Of a DNA stretch of 49,532 nt, positions 18,324-27,780 are shown piece after piece (the stretch's first letter is position 1; the number at the start of each line of letters is the position of its first letter). Source of the stretch: Verrucomicrobiota bacterium (GTDB taxonomy: Bacteria > Verrucomicrobiota > Verrucomicrobiia > Limisphaerales > UBA11320); contig JACQFQ010000003.1 of assembly GCA_016199985.1 (NCBI GenBank), forward strand, positions 1 through 49,532. Reading direction: 5' to 3'. The position numbers and the translations under genes were made by a program. The notes below the pieces were generated by a model. It saw nothing but the letters and a program-made list of their open reading frames with translations. It was not told the DNA's origin and did no database searches.

Positions 18324-19187
18324 ATGCTTTTCAACCAAGTCACCCTGATCGGGGCTGGTCTCATGGGGGGATCTCTCGGACTGGCGATCCAGAAGCATGG
18401 GTTGGCGAAGAGGGTGGTGGTGTATGTCCGACGGGCGGGAAGCGTCAACGACGCGCTCGCCCTGAAGATCGCGCACGCGGCTACGCAGGATTTGGCGGAA
18501 GCCGTGAAAGAGGCGGACCTTGTCGTGCTGACCACGCCGATCGCGCAGATGCGACCCCTCGCTGAGGTCATGCTGTCCGCGATGAAGGCGGGCGCGATCG
18601 TGACCGATGTGGGAAGCGTCAAGGCGCCGGTGGTCGAGGGGCTCGAGCCCTTGTTTGCGGCGCGGGGAATTCATTTCGTCGGAAGCCATCCCATGGCGGG
18701 CGGAGAGAAGGTGGGGATGGCGCACGCGCGCGACGATCTTTTTGAGAGCGCTGTGTCCGTCATCACTCCCACGTCGCTCACGTCCCGCGACGCCCTCCAG
18801 CGAGTCGACCAGTTCTGGCGCGGAATCGGCGGCGCCACGCTGCAGATGTCGCCGGAGCGCCACGACGATCTCGTCAGCCGATCCAGCCATCTGCCGCATG
18901 TGGTCGCGGCCGAACTCGCGAGCTATGTGCTCAGCCCAGCGCATCCGAAGGAACAGGGAAGGCTCTGCGCGGGAGGTTTCCGCGACACCACGCGAATCGC
19001 GTCGGGCTCGCCGGAGATGTGGCGGGACATCTGCCTCGCGAACCAAAAGAACCTGGGCCGCGTGTTGGGGGTGTTCATCGAGTCGCTCCAGGAGTTTCAG
19101 CACACGCTCGCGTCCGGAGACGCCACGGCGATCGAGGAGTTTTTTCAAAAGGCCAAGGAACGCCGCGACGAGTGGTCGCAGGGCTGA
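18324..19187 (+). CDS. tyrA: Prephenate (or arogenate) dehydrogenase
   Basis: A 287-aa NAD(P)-dependent enzyme of tyrosine synthesis. The N-terminal Rossmann motif is VTLIGAGLMGGSLGLAI (GxGxxG at 10-15). The substrate-domain block is FVGSHPMAGGEKVGMAHA, with the His of SHPMAG and the following DDLFE as in TyrA proteins. The later GGFRDTTRIASGSPEMWRDI is the conserved C-terminal helix pair. There is no ACT regulatory domain and no chorismate mutase fusion. Whether it acts on prephenate or arogenate cannot be read from the sequence. It heads a plus-strand set with aroA, cmk and plsC. Confidence 0.94.
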   Translation: MLFNQVTLIGAGLMGGSLGLAIQKHGLAKRVVVYVRRAGSVNDALALKIAHAATQDLAEAVKEADLVVLTTPIAQMRPLAEVMLSAMKAGAIVTDVGSVKAPVVEGLEPLFAARGIHFVGSHPMAGGEKVGMAHARDDLFESAVSVITPTSLTSRDALQRVDQFWRGIGGATLQMSPERHDDLVSRSSHLPHVVAAELASYVLSPAHPKEQGRLCAGGFRDTTRIASGSPEMWRDICLANQKNLGRVLGVFIESLQEFQHTLASGDATAIEEFFQKAKERRDEWSQG

Positions 19188-19253
19188 CGCGTCGCGGGAA
19201 CTCCGAAGATTCTGTTCTTTCGCCCCCGAAGACCCCGGCCCATATTTCCCTCC

Positions 19254-20537
19254 GTGTCATTGCCTGATGTCATAGAAATCATCCCGCCCGATCCATCGAT
19301 CGACGCCACGATCACCGTCCCGGGGTCCAAGAGCATCACCAACCGGGCGATCGTCCTGGCCGCTCTCGCCGAGGGGGAGACAGTGCTGCGAGGGGCCCTG
19401 TGGAGCGAGGACACGCAGGTGATGGTGGATTGCATGATGGAGCTGGGCTACATCGTGCGCGTGGAGCCCGAGGCGAATGAATCCGCAAATCGCGAAATCA
19501 CGGTCTACGGACGCGGCGGAGAGATTCCCCGCGGCGGCACGGAAAGCGCGCCGCTGGAGCTCTTCGTCGGCAACGCAGGCACCGCCGCCCGCTTCCTCGC
19601 CGCCTTGATGTGCCTGGGCCGGGGCGTCTATCGGCTCCACGGCGTCCCCAGGATGCACGAGCGGCCGCAGTCGTCGTTGTTTCAGGCGCTGCGGCAGCTG
19701 GGATATCGCGTGGATTCCCCCAACGACCGGCTCCCCGCCCTCGTTCACGGGTCGGGGCCCTGCCCCGGTCGATGCGTTGTCAGCGTCGAGGAGAGCTCCC
19801 AGTTCGCGTCGGCGCTGCTCCTCAGCGGCGCGAAGGGACGATGGCAGGTGGGGATCGAGGGCGCCAACGCGGAGGAGCTGCCTTACGTGGCCATGACGGA
19901 ATCGTTGCTGAAGGCGTTTCCGGCGCGCGGCGGCGCCTTCCAGATCGAGCCTGACGCCTCGAGCGGGAGCTACTTCTGGGCGGCGGCGCATTTGCTCCGC
20001 GCGAGCGGGCAGGAACCCCGCGGCATACGGGTGGCGCACTGGCCGAAATCCGGATGGCAGATTGACGCGGAGTTTCCGCGCTTTCTTCCGTTGCCCGACT
20101 CGATCTCGCGACGGCGGGATCTCGGCGACAGCATCATGACCGCGATGACGCTCGCGCCTTTTGCCGACCACCCGACGCGTTTCACCGAGCTAGGACGGCT
20201 GCGGGTGCAGGAATGCGAGCGAGTGGCGGCGATGCGCATGGAGTTGTCCCGCTGCGGAGCGCGGGTCGATGAGTCGGGGGACACGCTGAGCATCGCTCCA
20301 GGATCGCTTCATGGAGCGGAGGTGGAAACGTACAACGATCATCGGATGGCCATGTGTTTCGCGATTCTGGGGTTGAAAGTCCACGGGGTGAGACTCAAGA
20401 ATCCCAGCTGCGTGAAGAAGACATTCCCGAACTTTTTTCAAAAGCTCGCCGCGCCGGCGCCCGCGGGCTTGGGCGTGGAGATCCGCGACGGGCTCACGGG
20501 CCGGCGCCTCCCCGCCGCCGACCTTCTCGCCGAATGA
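19254..20537 (+). CDS. aroA: 3-phosphoshikimate 1-carboxyvinyltransferase (EPSP synthase)
   Basis: A 427-aa EPSP synthase, joining shikimate-3-phosphate and phosphoenolpyruvate in the chorismate pathway. Diagnostic motifs are PGSKSITNRAIVLAALAEG at 23-41, LFVGNAGTAARFLAAL (GNAGTA from 106), the middle VEESSQFASALLLSGA, and the C-terminal ETYNDHRMAMCFAILGL with DHRMAM, then PSCVKKTFPNFF. Translation starts at a GTG (19254). Its stop overlaps the ATG of cmk (ATGA at 20534-20537), showing translational coupling. Gene order tyrA-aroA-cmk is a common bacterial arrangement. Reading GNAGTAAR, the position before Thr is Gly-Asn-Ala-Gly as in class I enzymes. Confidence 0.96.
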   Translation: MSLPDVIEIIPPDPSIDATITVPGSKSITNRAIVLAALAEGETVLRGALWSEDTQVMVDCMMELGYIVRVEPEANESANREITVYGRGGEIPRGGTESAPLELFVGNAGTAARFLAALMCLGRGVYRLHGVPRMHERPQSSLFQALRQLGYRVDSPNDRLPALVHGSGPCPGRCVVSVEESSQFASALLLSGAKGRWQVGIEGANAEELPYVAMTESLLKAFPARGGAFQIEPDASSGSYFWAAAHLLRASGQEPRGIRVAHWPKSGWQIDAEFPRFLPLPDSISRRRDLGDSIMTAMTLAPFADHPTRFTELGRLRVQECERVAAMRMELSRCGARVDESGDTLSIAPGSLHGAEVETYNDHRMAMCFAILGLKVHGVRLKNPSCVKKTFPNFFQKLAAPAPAGLGVEIRDGLTGRRLPAADLLAE

Positions 20538-21220
20538 GCGCCCGCGGCCCTGGCAACAAGAAAGCCATGACATCGCCCCTCGTCATCGCCATCGACGGCA
20601 CCAGCGCCAGCGGCAAGAGCACCACGGCGCGCCGCGTGGCCAGGCATTTTGGCTACACCTACGTCGACACCGGCGCCATGTATCGCACTCTGGCCTGGCA
20701 TTGCGTGATGAAGCACATGGACCTTCACGACGAGAAGGCCGTCGCGGCGGTGTGCCGGAAATGGAAAACCTCGCTTGTGAACGTGGACCATCACGTGCGA
20801 ATGCTCGTCGACGGCTACTTTCCGGAGTCGGAGATCCGCACCTCGGAGGCAACCGCGGCGGTGGCGATCGTGGCAGCGAACACCAAGGTGCGAGAATGGA
20901 TGAAGACGCTCCAGCAGTCCTGCATCCAGTTTGGCAACCTTGTGATGGAAGGCCGGGACATCGGCACGGCGATCTTCCCCGACACGGACTTCAAATTCTA
21001 CCTCGACGCCCCTCTTGCGGAGCGCAGCAAGCGCCGATGGGCGGACGGCGTGCAGGAGGATCTGGCCAAGCGCGATCACTCCGACAGCCAGCGAGCCTCC
21101 AACCCCCTCATGATTCCGCTGGGCGCCATGGTGATCAACAACTCAGGCCTCACGATCGAGCAAACCTGCCAGCTCATCGTCGATGAAGTGAACCGACGCC
21201 TGGCGGCGAGGAATTATTGA
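20534..21220 (+). CDS. cmk: (d)CMP kinase
   Basis: A 228-aa nucleoside monophosphate kinase that phosphorylates CMP and dCMP. The P-loop is at residues 21-30 (DGTSASGKST), followed by the family block YTYVDTGAMYRTLAW and later NLVMEGRDIGTAIFPD, FYLDAPLAERSKRRW and GAMVINNSGLTIEQT. The chosen ATG overlaps the aroA stop (ATGA). A second ATG at 20567 (MTSPLVIAIDG) has a weak AAGAAAG ahead of it and fits the family start just as well, giving 217 aa. The downstream plsC may start by TTG at 21217, overlapping the cmk stop. Confidence 0.95.
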   Translation: MSARGPGNKKAMTSPLVIAIDGTSASGKSTTARRVARHFGYTYVDTGAMYRTLAWHCVMKHMDLHDEKAVAAVCRKWKTSLVNVDHHVRMLVDGYFPESEIRTSEATAAVAIVAANTKVREWMKTLQQSCIQFGNLVMEGRDIGTAIFPDTDFKFYLDAPLAERSKRRWADGVQEDLAKRDHSDSQRASNPLMIPLGAMVINNSGLTIEQTCQLIVDEVNRRLAARNY

Positions 21221-21252
21221 TCCCCGTCGACCGATCCCAACGCGCGCATCCG

Positions 21253-21912
21253 ATGAAACTGGATCCACGAAAGTCGACGTGGGTGTACGCCATCGTTTGG
21301 CATCTTTGCCGGGCGCTCTTCAAGGTCTTCTTTCGGGTTCGCTATCACTACGGAGCTCCCCTGCCCCTCGAAGGACCTGTCATCCTCGCGGCCAACCACG
21401 CCAGCTACCTCGATCCGCCGCTCGTGGGGAGCGGCTTGGCGCGGCCGGTCAACTATCTTGCGCGCGACACGCTCTTCAAGCACGCCGCCTTCAACTTTTT
21501 TCTCAAGCGGCTGCTCTGCGTCCCCGTGGACCGGGATGGCGCGGGCGCCGCGGGACTCAAGGGCATCTTCGATCGATTATCCGGCGGCGGGATGATTCTT
21601 CTCTTTCCCGAAGGCACGCGCACGCCGGACGGAAAACTCCTTCCCGCCCGGGCGGGGGTGGGGCTGGCGGTCATCAAGTCGGGCGCGCCGGTGATCCCCG
21701 TTCGGGTATTCGGGACCTTCGAAGCCTACGGGCGCAACGCCCGTTTTCCGCGACCCCGCCGGATCGCTGTGAAGTACGGCGCGCCGATGCGGTTGGACGA
21801 TCTCCGCGACGAAGCAACAACATGCTCGAAGCCTCGCGTCAAAGAGATCTACCAGGAGGTCGCCGATCGCATCATGAGCCAGATCTCCGCCTTGCGGCCG
21901 GACGAACAGTAG
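21253..21912 (+). CDS. plsC: 1-acyl-sn-glycerol-3-phosphate acyltransferase (PlsC-like)
   Basis: A 219-aa membrane-associated acyltransferase of phospholipid synthesis. The HX4D catalytic motif is NHASYLD with His49 and Asp54; motif III is LLFPEGTRTPDG (FPEGTR at 118-123); and motif IV is GLAVIKSGAPVIPVRVFGTF. An N-terminal hydrophobic helix (TWVYAIVWHLCRALFKVFF) anchors it to the inner membrane. The ATG at 21253 begins MKLDPRKSTW. A TTG at 21217 that overlaps the cmk stop (TTGA) could also be used and adds 12 residues. It sits at the end of the tyrA-aroA-cmk set. Confidence 0.9.
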   Translation: MKLDPRKSTWVYAIVWHLCRALFKVFFRVRYHYGAPLPLEGPVILAANHASYLDPPLVGSGLARPVNYLARDTLFKHAAFNFFLKRLLCVPVDRDGAGAAGLKGIFDRLSGGGMILLFPEGTRTPDGKLLPARAGVGLAVIKSGAPVIPVRVFGTFEAYGRNARFPRPRRIAVKYGAPMRLDDLRDEATTCSKPRVKEIYQEVADRIMSQISALRPDEQ

Positions 21913-21981
21913 GCGAAAAATTCAGCCTCGACTGACGCCCCTTTTTGACGATGTTCCTCTAAAGAACAGCCCCGTCACACC

Positions 21982-23877
21982 ATGGCCAACGAACAGAATC
22001 AGGAACGTTCTCAATTCGACTCCCTTCTCCAACGGCTGATCTGGCTGCTCGTTGTCGCTGTCCTTGGCATGGGCCCCTTGCTCACCGGCATGGTCCGCGC
22101 CGAGGATTTCATCTGGGCGCTATGGCTCACCATGGGCGCCGTGCTCGTGTGGGTCCTGCGGATCTGGTGTTCCTCCGACTATCGCGTTTTCTGGCCGCCC
22201 ATCGCGCACGGAGTTCTCGCGTTTGTGGCCTACGCCGTCTGGCGCTACACGCAATCCCCCATCGAATACGTGGCCCGTCAGGAGATGATCAAGGTCCTGG
22301 TCTACGCGGCGCTGTTCGTCGTCATCGTCGCCAACTTCCAGCGCCAGGAGGCAAGTCATTGGATCGCCTTCACGCTGATCTTCGTGGCCACGGCGGTCAG
22401 CATGTACGCCATCTGCCAATTCGTGACCAAGTCCGAGATGGTCTGGAGCTTCTCGCGTCCCGCAGCCTACCAGGGCCGCGCCTCGGGGACCTACATGAAT
22501 CCCAACCACCTCGCGGGATTCCTGGAGATGACCCTGCCCTTGGCGATCTCGCTCACCCTCGCGGGCCGCTACAGCGTCGTCATGAAGATCATGCTCGGCT
22601 ACGCGACACTGGTGATCCTCACCGGATTGATGCTCACCATCTCCCGCGGCGGGTGGCTGGCGGCCGGGGTCGGATGCGGGTTTCTGTTCATCTTCTGGTT
22701 GTTTCAAACACGCGAGCGCTGGACGCCCGCGCTCCTGATCGGCGGCGCCCTGTGTTGCGTCGCGGCCGTCGCGTTCACCTATGCTCGCAACGCGGACGTC
22801 CGGCAGAACCGCCTCGCTGAAACCCGGCAGTACAACGATGTCCGATACAAGCTTTGGCCCGCCGCCATTTCCATCTGGAAGGAGGATCCGTGGTTCGGCG
22901 GAGGGCTGGACCATTTCGACCATCGTTTTCCGAAATACCGGATCGCCTCTGATCAGCTGGCGGGACGCCCCGAGCGCGTTCACAACGACTATCTCAACAC
23001 CCTCGCCGACTGGGGCGTCGTCGGCGCAGGGATCATCGCCTACTGCCTGGGCGCCCTGGGCTGGGGTTTTCTGAAGAGCTGGAGATATCTGCAGCGAAAC
23101 GGCAATGACCTCTCCGGCAATCGCAATAGCAATCGCGCCGCCCTCAGCATGGGCGCGATGGCTGGAGTCGTCGCGATCCTGGCGCACTCTCTTTTCGATT
23201 TCAACATGCACATCCCGGCGAACGCGATCACCGCGATCTGCCTCATGGCCATGGTGAGCGCGGCGCTTCGCTACACCACCGATCGTTCCTGGCTTTCCGG
23301 AGCGCTCTGGAGCCGGCTTCTGGTCACGATGCCCCTGATCGGTTGGGGCGCCTATCTCACACCCGAGGCCATCAAGCTCACGAAGGAGTCGCGCGAGCTT
23401 TCCATGGTGTCCGGAGTGAAATACGCCGACGCCATCCGGCTTCGCTACTTGAAGCAGGCGTTCCAAGTCGATCCCATGAATCCCAAGACCGTCTTTGAGA
23501 TCGGCGACCACTACTGGCGCGAAAGCTCCGAAGGCTCCATCAATCATGAAACGCTCGGCAAGGAGGCCATCGAGTGGTTCGAACTGGCGATCAAGCTGAA
23601 CCCCTTCGATCCGACGGCGCGGGTCCGCTTCGGAATGTGCCTGGACTGGCTGGGCCGACACGATGAGGCCGGTCCCTACTTCGAGCAGGCGTTGAGCCTG
23701 GATCCGAATGGGTTCAGCACTGTCGGACACATGGGCTGGCACTTGTTCCAGATCGGCCGTTACGCGGACGCCAGGAAATGGTTCGAGAAGTCTCAAGGTC
23801 TCTATCCCGCGGACAATCCGCTCGCTTACACCTATCTCAAGCTCATCGACAAGAAGCTCGCCGAAGGCGCCAAGTGA
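21982..23877 (+). CDS. O-antigen ligase/polymerase-like membrane protein with C-terminal TPRs
   Basis: A 631-aa protein. About ten to twelve hydrophobic helices fill residues 15-470. The Wzy_C/WaaL-like signatures are SGTYMNPNHLAGFLEMTLPL (N173 region), LMLTISRGGWLAAG and, in the large periplasmic loop, RVHNDYLNTLADWGVVGAG (from about 332). After a last membrane segment comes a soluble C-terminal part (about 485-630) with TPR-like repeats: IEWFELAIKLNPFDP, GPYFEQALSLDPNGF and ARKWFEKSQGLYP. The family joins or polymerises lipid-linked glycans; the acceptor is unknown. The TPR tail may recruit a partner. It begins 69 bases after plsC, possibly in the same transcript. Confidence 0.85.
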   Translation: MANEQNQERSQFDSLLQRLIWLLVVAVLGMGPLLTGMVRAEDFIWALWLTMGAVLVWVLRIWCSSDYRVFWPPIAHGVLAFVAYAVWRYTQSPIEYVARQEMIKVLVYAALFVVIVANFQRQEASHWIAFTLIFVATAVSMYAICQFVTKSEMVWSFSRPAAYQGRASGTYMNPNHLAGFLEMTLPLAISLTLAGRYSVVMKIMLGYATLVILTGLMLTISRGGWLAAGVGCGFLFIFWLFQTRERWTPALLIGGALCCVAAVAFTYARNADVRQNRLAETRQYNDVRYKLWPAAISIWKEDPWFGGGLDHFDHRFPKYRIASDQLAGRPERVHNDYLNTLADWGVVGAGIIAYCLGALGWGFLKSWRYLQRNGNDLSGNRNSNRAALSMGAMAGVVAILAHSLFDFNMHIPANAITAICLMAMVSAALRYTTDRSWLSGALWSRLLVTMPLIGWGAYLTPEAIKLTKESRELSMVSGVKYADAIRLRYLKQAFQVDPMNPKTVFEIGDHYWRESSEGSINHETLGKEAIEWFELAIKLNPFDPTARVRFGMCLDWLGRHDEAGPYFEQALSLDPNGFSTVGHMGWHLFQIGRYADARKWFEKSQGLYPADNPLAYTYLKLIDKKLAEGAK

Positions 23878-24693
23878 GTTTGGCCCTCGAGCGTGTTCCT
23901 TATCGCTTCGCGACGAGAGCGACCACCGCGCGCCCGCGCCTGGGTGAGGAAGGCCAATCGCGACGACGGCGGGCGTTCTGATCCCGGCGCCAGCTTCCGC
24001 GACCACGGCCAAGTCGCCCTCGGATTACCCGAAACCTGACGTGACGCAATCCCCCTGCCCCTGTCTTATTCCTTAGACTGGCGCGCGTCGTCGAGAGCCG
24101 CTCGAAACTGAGAAGAGCTTAAGCGAGATGCCGCCGACCTCATCTTACGGAGTATCAAGTATGCCGCCCAGCACCGACAGTTCGTCACCCTGCCCCACCA
24201 GCTCGAACGCGCGCCCCATCACCGCCCTTCCGGGCAAAATCACGTGGCGATGGGTCGAAACAAAGATCCGCTCTTCGCGATTCAACTCCGCGACCCCATC
24301 GACGACCTCGACCGCCGCCGCATCATCGTCGCCTTCTCCTCGCGGGGAATCCGCTCAGGGAGCGACGAACTAAAGACTCTTGGACGCGCGGCCTCACCCC
24401 CACGCCCACTCAGCTGGCGTCGCGCGGTAATGCTTCCCGCCCCCCCCGCGGGCCACGTCATCCCGTCCACTCTCCCGCCTACTTGAATAGGTTCCGGTCA
24501 GCGTGATGTTCCTCACCGTGGTCCCGGGACCAACGGGCTGATCGCCGACAGCCGCCCCAAGACCTGGCCGAGCTTCCCCTTCACTGCCAACCGGGGCTTC
24601 ATCTTCACGGCCATCAGCCTCGAATTCCCCGGGAAATTGCTGACACAATACTGAGACGCTGGTAGACCCTTGGGTGTGGAATCCCCTCCACCC
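23878..24693. other. 816-base region without a convincing gene, probably decayed coding sequence
   Basis: Several open frames occur but none has a good start, consistent frame and recognisable domain. One plus-strand frame (24112-24486) lacks a start at its beginning and opens DAADLILRSIKYAAQHRQFV before turning low-complexity. Another (about 24535-24654) ends in RGFIFTAISLEFPGKLLTQY with no start. Both read like C-terminal remnants of lost genes. I cannot name the families. Confidence 0.4.
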
Positions 24694-25284
24694 ATGACTA
24701 GCTCGATTCCGATCAGGCTGCTCACGATCCTCGCCGGGGTTTCGTGCTTGTTCAGCAGGCATGCCTTGTCGGCTGCCTCGCTGCCCAGCGCCAAGGATTT
24801 AATGGTCCCGATCTACCTGAAGGCGGAGCCGCTGCCGGTTGCCCGATTGCGAATCGCCGAGCTTCGCACCGACTTCCAGCGGCGCGGCTTGTTTCGCATC
24901 GGCTTGCTCCCCTTCCTGGTCGCCGAGGGTGTCAGAGTGGAAGTCCTCAGCTCGAATCGCCTCGACGAGGTCCTGCGTTCAGCTGGCGCCTGGCGGCCAT
25001 CGAAAGGCGAAACGCGAGCGATGGAGTGGCGCAAAGTGAGCGTCGCTTTCGGGAACGATGGCAGCCCCGCGCTGGAAGCCGGGGTCTTACAGGCCATGCC
25101 CCGCGGCGGATTTCGTCTATCCGCCGGAGTGCGCCTCCACACCCCCGAAGGAACGCTCGAATGGACCGAAGCCCGTTGGATCCTCGACGGAGGAGGGTTC
25201 GGACGGATCCAACCCTTGGAGGGGAACGCCATTGTCATCCCGGTTCCGCGCGACGTTTTTCGAACCGCACCTTCGCCTCAGTGA
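24694..25284 (+). CDS. Exported protein of unknown function
   Basis: A 196-aa protein with a signal peptide (MTSSIPIRLLTILAGVSCLF, likely cleavage after ALSAAS). The mature part is beta-rich: LKAEPLPVARLRIAELRTDF, RRGLFRIGLLPFLVAEGVRV and GGFRLSAGVRLHTPEGTLEW. I recognise no family. The ATG at 24694 was chosen over an upstream TTG because it starts the signal peptide. The following 824-aa exported protein starts 21 bases after its stop, so the two are probably one transcript and may be functionally linked. Confidence 0.65.
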   Translation: MTSSIPIRLLTILAGVSCLFSRHALSAASLPSAKDLMVPIYLKAEPLPVARLRIAELRTDFQRRGLFRIGLLPFLVAEGVRVEVLSSNRLDEVLRSAGAWRPSKGETRAMEWRKVSVAFGNDGSPALEAGVLQAMPRGGFRLSAGVRLHTPEGTLEWTEARWILDGGGFGRIQPLEGNAIVIPVPRDVFRTAPSPQ

Positions 25285-25305
25285 GCCCACAACCCTTGCA
25301 CGACC

Positions 25306-27780
25306 ATGAAACACATTGCCCGAATCGCCGCACTCGCAGACCTGCTTCACAGACGTCTTCCATTCGGCCGCCGTCTCGTCGTAGCGCTCCTCGCCGCCGC
25401 CACCGCCTGGGCCGGGGCAAGCCAGACTGGCTCCGCGCAGACAGCGACGGAATGGGTGCAGACCGGACGAGCGCTTCTCACGACAAGCAACCTTCCTGCG
25501 GCGAGCGCCGCCTTCGCGCAGGCCATCCAGAAGGATCCCACACTCGACGACGCAAACGCTCTTCACGCGGCAACGCGCGTCTTGCTGATCTACTCCCTGC
25601 CCGCGGTCAGCAACCTCCTCACCCGGCTCGGGGAGCCGACTCAAGGACGGAACCTGCACCACTGGACGGCCGCGCCGCCCAGAGACGCCGAAGGACGGCT
25701 CGCGCTCCCACCCGCGGTCTCGACGGCCGAGATCACCGAAACGCTCCGATCGAGCGTGCTTCCAGAGCTGGTGGCGGCCGAGTTGGAGCTCGCTCGCATC
25801 ACGAACTCCAGCTTCCTGCTGCGATTGACGGCCGGCGAAACGAAGCTCTCCGCGGTGGACGTCGACTACGGGGACGTTCTCATGTTGCGGGCGATACTGA
25901 AGGCCCTCGCCTTCTGGACATACACGATCCACTCCTGGGATCTCGACGCGCCGGCTCGAGTGCTTTCGCGACTGGGCGAGACGCCAGGCAACACGGCTGA
26001 GGAAGTGCTGGCCCGGTATCCCTCCCTCCTCACTTTCGCGACGACGAACGACATGACCGCGGGACGGGCGGCCTTCTCCAGCATGGTGGATCTCTATGTC
26101 GCGGCGACCACACGCATCTTTTCACGTCTCCCTTCCGAGACTCGGCTGTTCAACACCGATTCCTCAGAGTCGGGCGCCAGTATAGAGCGCGACGTCCGGT
26201 TCCTCCTCCAGGACCTCCAGGCTTCCTTGAGTCAGCCCACGCTCCTTCGGGCAAGTCCTCCGCTTCGCGCGCAAATGGACCGCATGTTTGCAGGCAAGAA
26301 TTCCATTCGGTCCTTCCTGCCGGAGTTTCAAGGCAACATCCCGACCGGAGGCACGCTGCCCGACCCGACGTTCGGAGGGTTTCTCCTCGGGCTCGACCCG
26401 GCGGACGTGCCGTATTCCATCAAACACAAGCGGAATGCCGGCCATCGGATCCAAGTCACCCGGTGGATCCCAGGCGCGGGCGTTCGTCTGGACGTGAACG
26501 GAATCCCGGGAGTGACTTACGAGGTCGTGGCCGCGGACGACCTCGCCGAATCGCTGGACGCGTGGCTGGGCCTCGGAACGGTTTTCCCCGCGGATGGACA
26601 TTCGGTGTTTCTCGATCCGGGATCCGTGGAGCAAACCCGCCGCTTTTATGCCCTCCTCCCGTCATCCCGGCCTCAGAACGATGACTTCCAGAACCGTCTC
26701 CCCCTTCACGGCGCCTCCGCCATCGCAAGAGGCTGGAACGATGAAGCGACCACTGAACCTGGGGAGCCGGACCACGGCTTCAACGGCTTCAATCCGAATT
26801 GGAGCTCGATCTGGTGGAGTTGGACCGCGCCCCGGTCCGGACCCGTGGTCATCGATTCCTGCTCAGGTTCCTATCCGCAGGTGGACGTCTACACAGGCGC
26901 AAAGCTGAGCCAGTTGACGTTGGTGGGGCGGTCCGGCGATGACCAGAACGTCGGTTGCCGGGTGGAGTTCATGGCGGAGGCGGGAGTGGTTTACGCGATC
27001 GCCGCCGGCCAGCCGTTCGGGCCGGGTGGATCCGTGCGACTGCAGCTGACCCAGCTCGCAACGTCCGCCAACACCTCGATCGACTCAAGCGCCCCGATTC
27101 AGAAGTTGGGCAGCCTCATCCAAGGAACCGACTCGACGTATCTCGTGGACGACACCGGAGGTCAGGCGGAGGGGCTATGGTGGAATTGGACCGCCCCCGC
27201 CACGGGCCGTTACTGGATCACGCGCGACGGCAGCGATGACAATCACCTGTTCTCCATACTGGCGCAGGATGCCCTGGGAGAGCTGCAATTCATCGGCGAA
27301 GGCGGGTACAGCGTAGCCTTCGACGCGGTCCAGGGCGGGAAGTACTTCATCCTTTCCACTCGAGAGGACGGCGGTAACACGGTCGCGTTTCGCCTGCAGT
27401 CGATCGCCGGGCCGCGCAACGACGAGCCCAGCCTAGCGGATCCCATCGTGGGGGACCAAGCCACCCTCGTGGGATCGAACGCTGGGGCGACGGTGAGCAC
27501 CAGCGAGCCAGTCCCTCAAGGTCCGGAGGCGACAGTGTGGTGGCGTTTTACGGCGCCGGCCAACGGCTTCCTCACCATCGAGGCGTTTCGCAGCGATTTC
27601 GACGTCGATCTCTCGGCCTTTCAACAGACAGGTCTCGAGCTGACATCAACCCCATGGTCGTGGTCGTCCTCAGGAAGCTTCGGATTGTCCGTCTCAAGCG
27701 GAAAGACCTACTACATGCGCGCGGGCGGGTGGGATGGCGAGTGGGGCCGTATTGTCCTCCACACACGATTCAATCGGTGA
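25306..27780 (+). CDS. Large secreted protein with three WWxWTAP repeats
   Basis: An 824-aa exported protein with a signal peptide ending near residue 45 (VVALLAAATAWAGASQTGSA). Residues about 48-80 form one TPR-like hairpin (TGRALLTTSNLPAASAAFAQ); a helical domain follows to about 380. Residues about 385-450 hold the Verrucomicrobial module with TYEVVAADDL and ending RRFYALLP. The C-terminal part has three repeats of about 120 residues, each with WWxxTAPxxG near its middle: WWSWTAPRSG at 503, WWNWTAPATG at 625 and WWRFTAPANG at 745. These resemble pre-peptidase-like or carbohydrate-binding beta-sandwiches. Its role is unknown. It follows a small exported protein and converges on the ECF sigma gene. 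Confidence 0.7.
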   Translation: MKHIARIAALADLLHRRLPFGRRLVVALLAAATAWAGASQTGSAQTATEWVQTGRALLTTSNLPAASAAFAQAIQKDPTLDDANALHAATRVLLIYSLPAVSNLLTRLGEPTQGRNLHHWTAAPPRDAEGRLALPPAVSTAEITETLRSSVLPELVAAELELARITNSSFLLRLTAGETKLSAVDVDYGDVLMLRAILKALAFWTYTIHSWDLDAPARVLSRLGETPGNTAEEVLARYPSLLTFATTNDMTAGRAAFSSMVDLYVAATTRIFSRLPSETRLFNTDSSESGASIERDVRFLLQDLQASLSQPTLLRASPPLRAQMDRMFAGKNSIRSFLPEFQGNIPTGGTLPDPTFGGFLLGLDPADVPYSIKHKRNAGHRIQVTRWIPGAGVRLDVNGIPGVTYEVVAADDLAESLDAWLGLGTVFPADGHSVFLDPGSVEQTRRFYALLPSSRPQNDDFQNRLPLHGASAIARGWNDEATTEPGEPDHGFNGFNPNWSSIWWSWTAPRSGPVVIDSCSGSYPQVDVYTGAKLSQLTLVGRSGDDQNVGCRVEFMAEAGVVYAIAAGQPFGPGGSVRLQLTQLATSANTSIDSSAPIQKLGSLIQGTDSTYLVDDTGGQAEGLWWNWTAPATGRYWITRDGSDDNHLFSILAQDALGELQFIGEGGYSVAFDAVQGGKYFILSTREDGGNTVAFRLQSIAGPRNDEPSLADPIVGDQATLVGSNAGATVSTSEPVPQGPEATVWWRFTAPANGFLTIEAFRSDFDVDLSAFQQTGLELTSTPWSWSSSGSFGLSVSSGKTYYMRAGGWDGEWGRIVLHTRFNR

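Noticed and set aside
21940..21981. TTGACG before the ligase gene as a -35 box
   Set aside because: No -10 box at suitable spacing was visible.
22120..24012. 630-codon minus-strand open frame
   Set aside because: Antisense of the ligase/TPR gene in high-GC DNA; no recognisable protein features.
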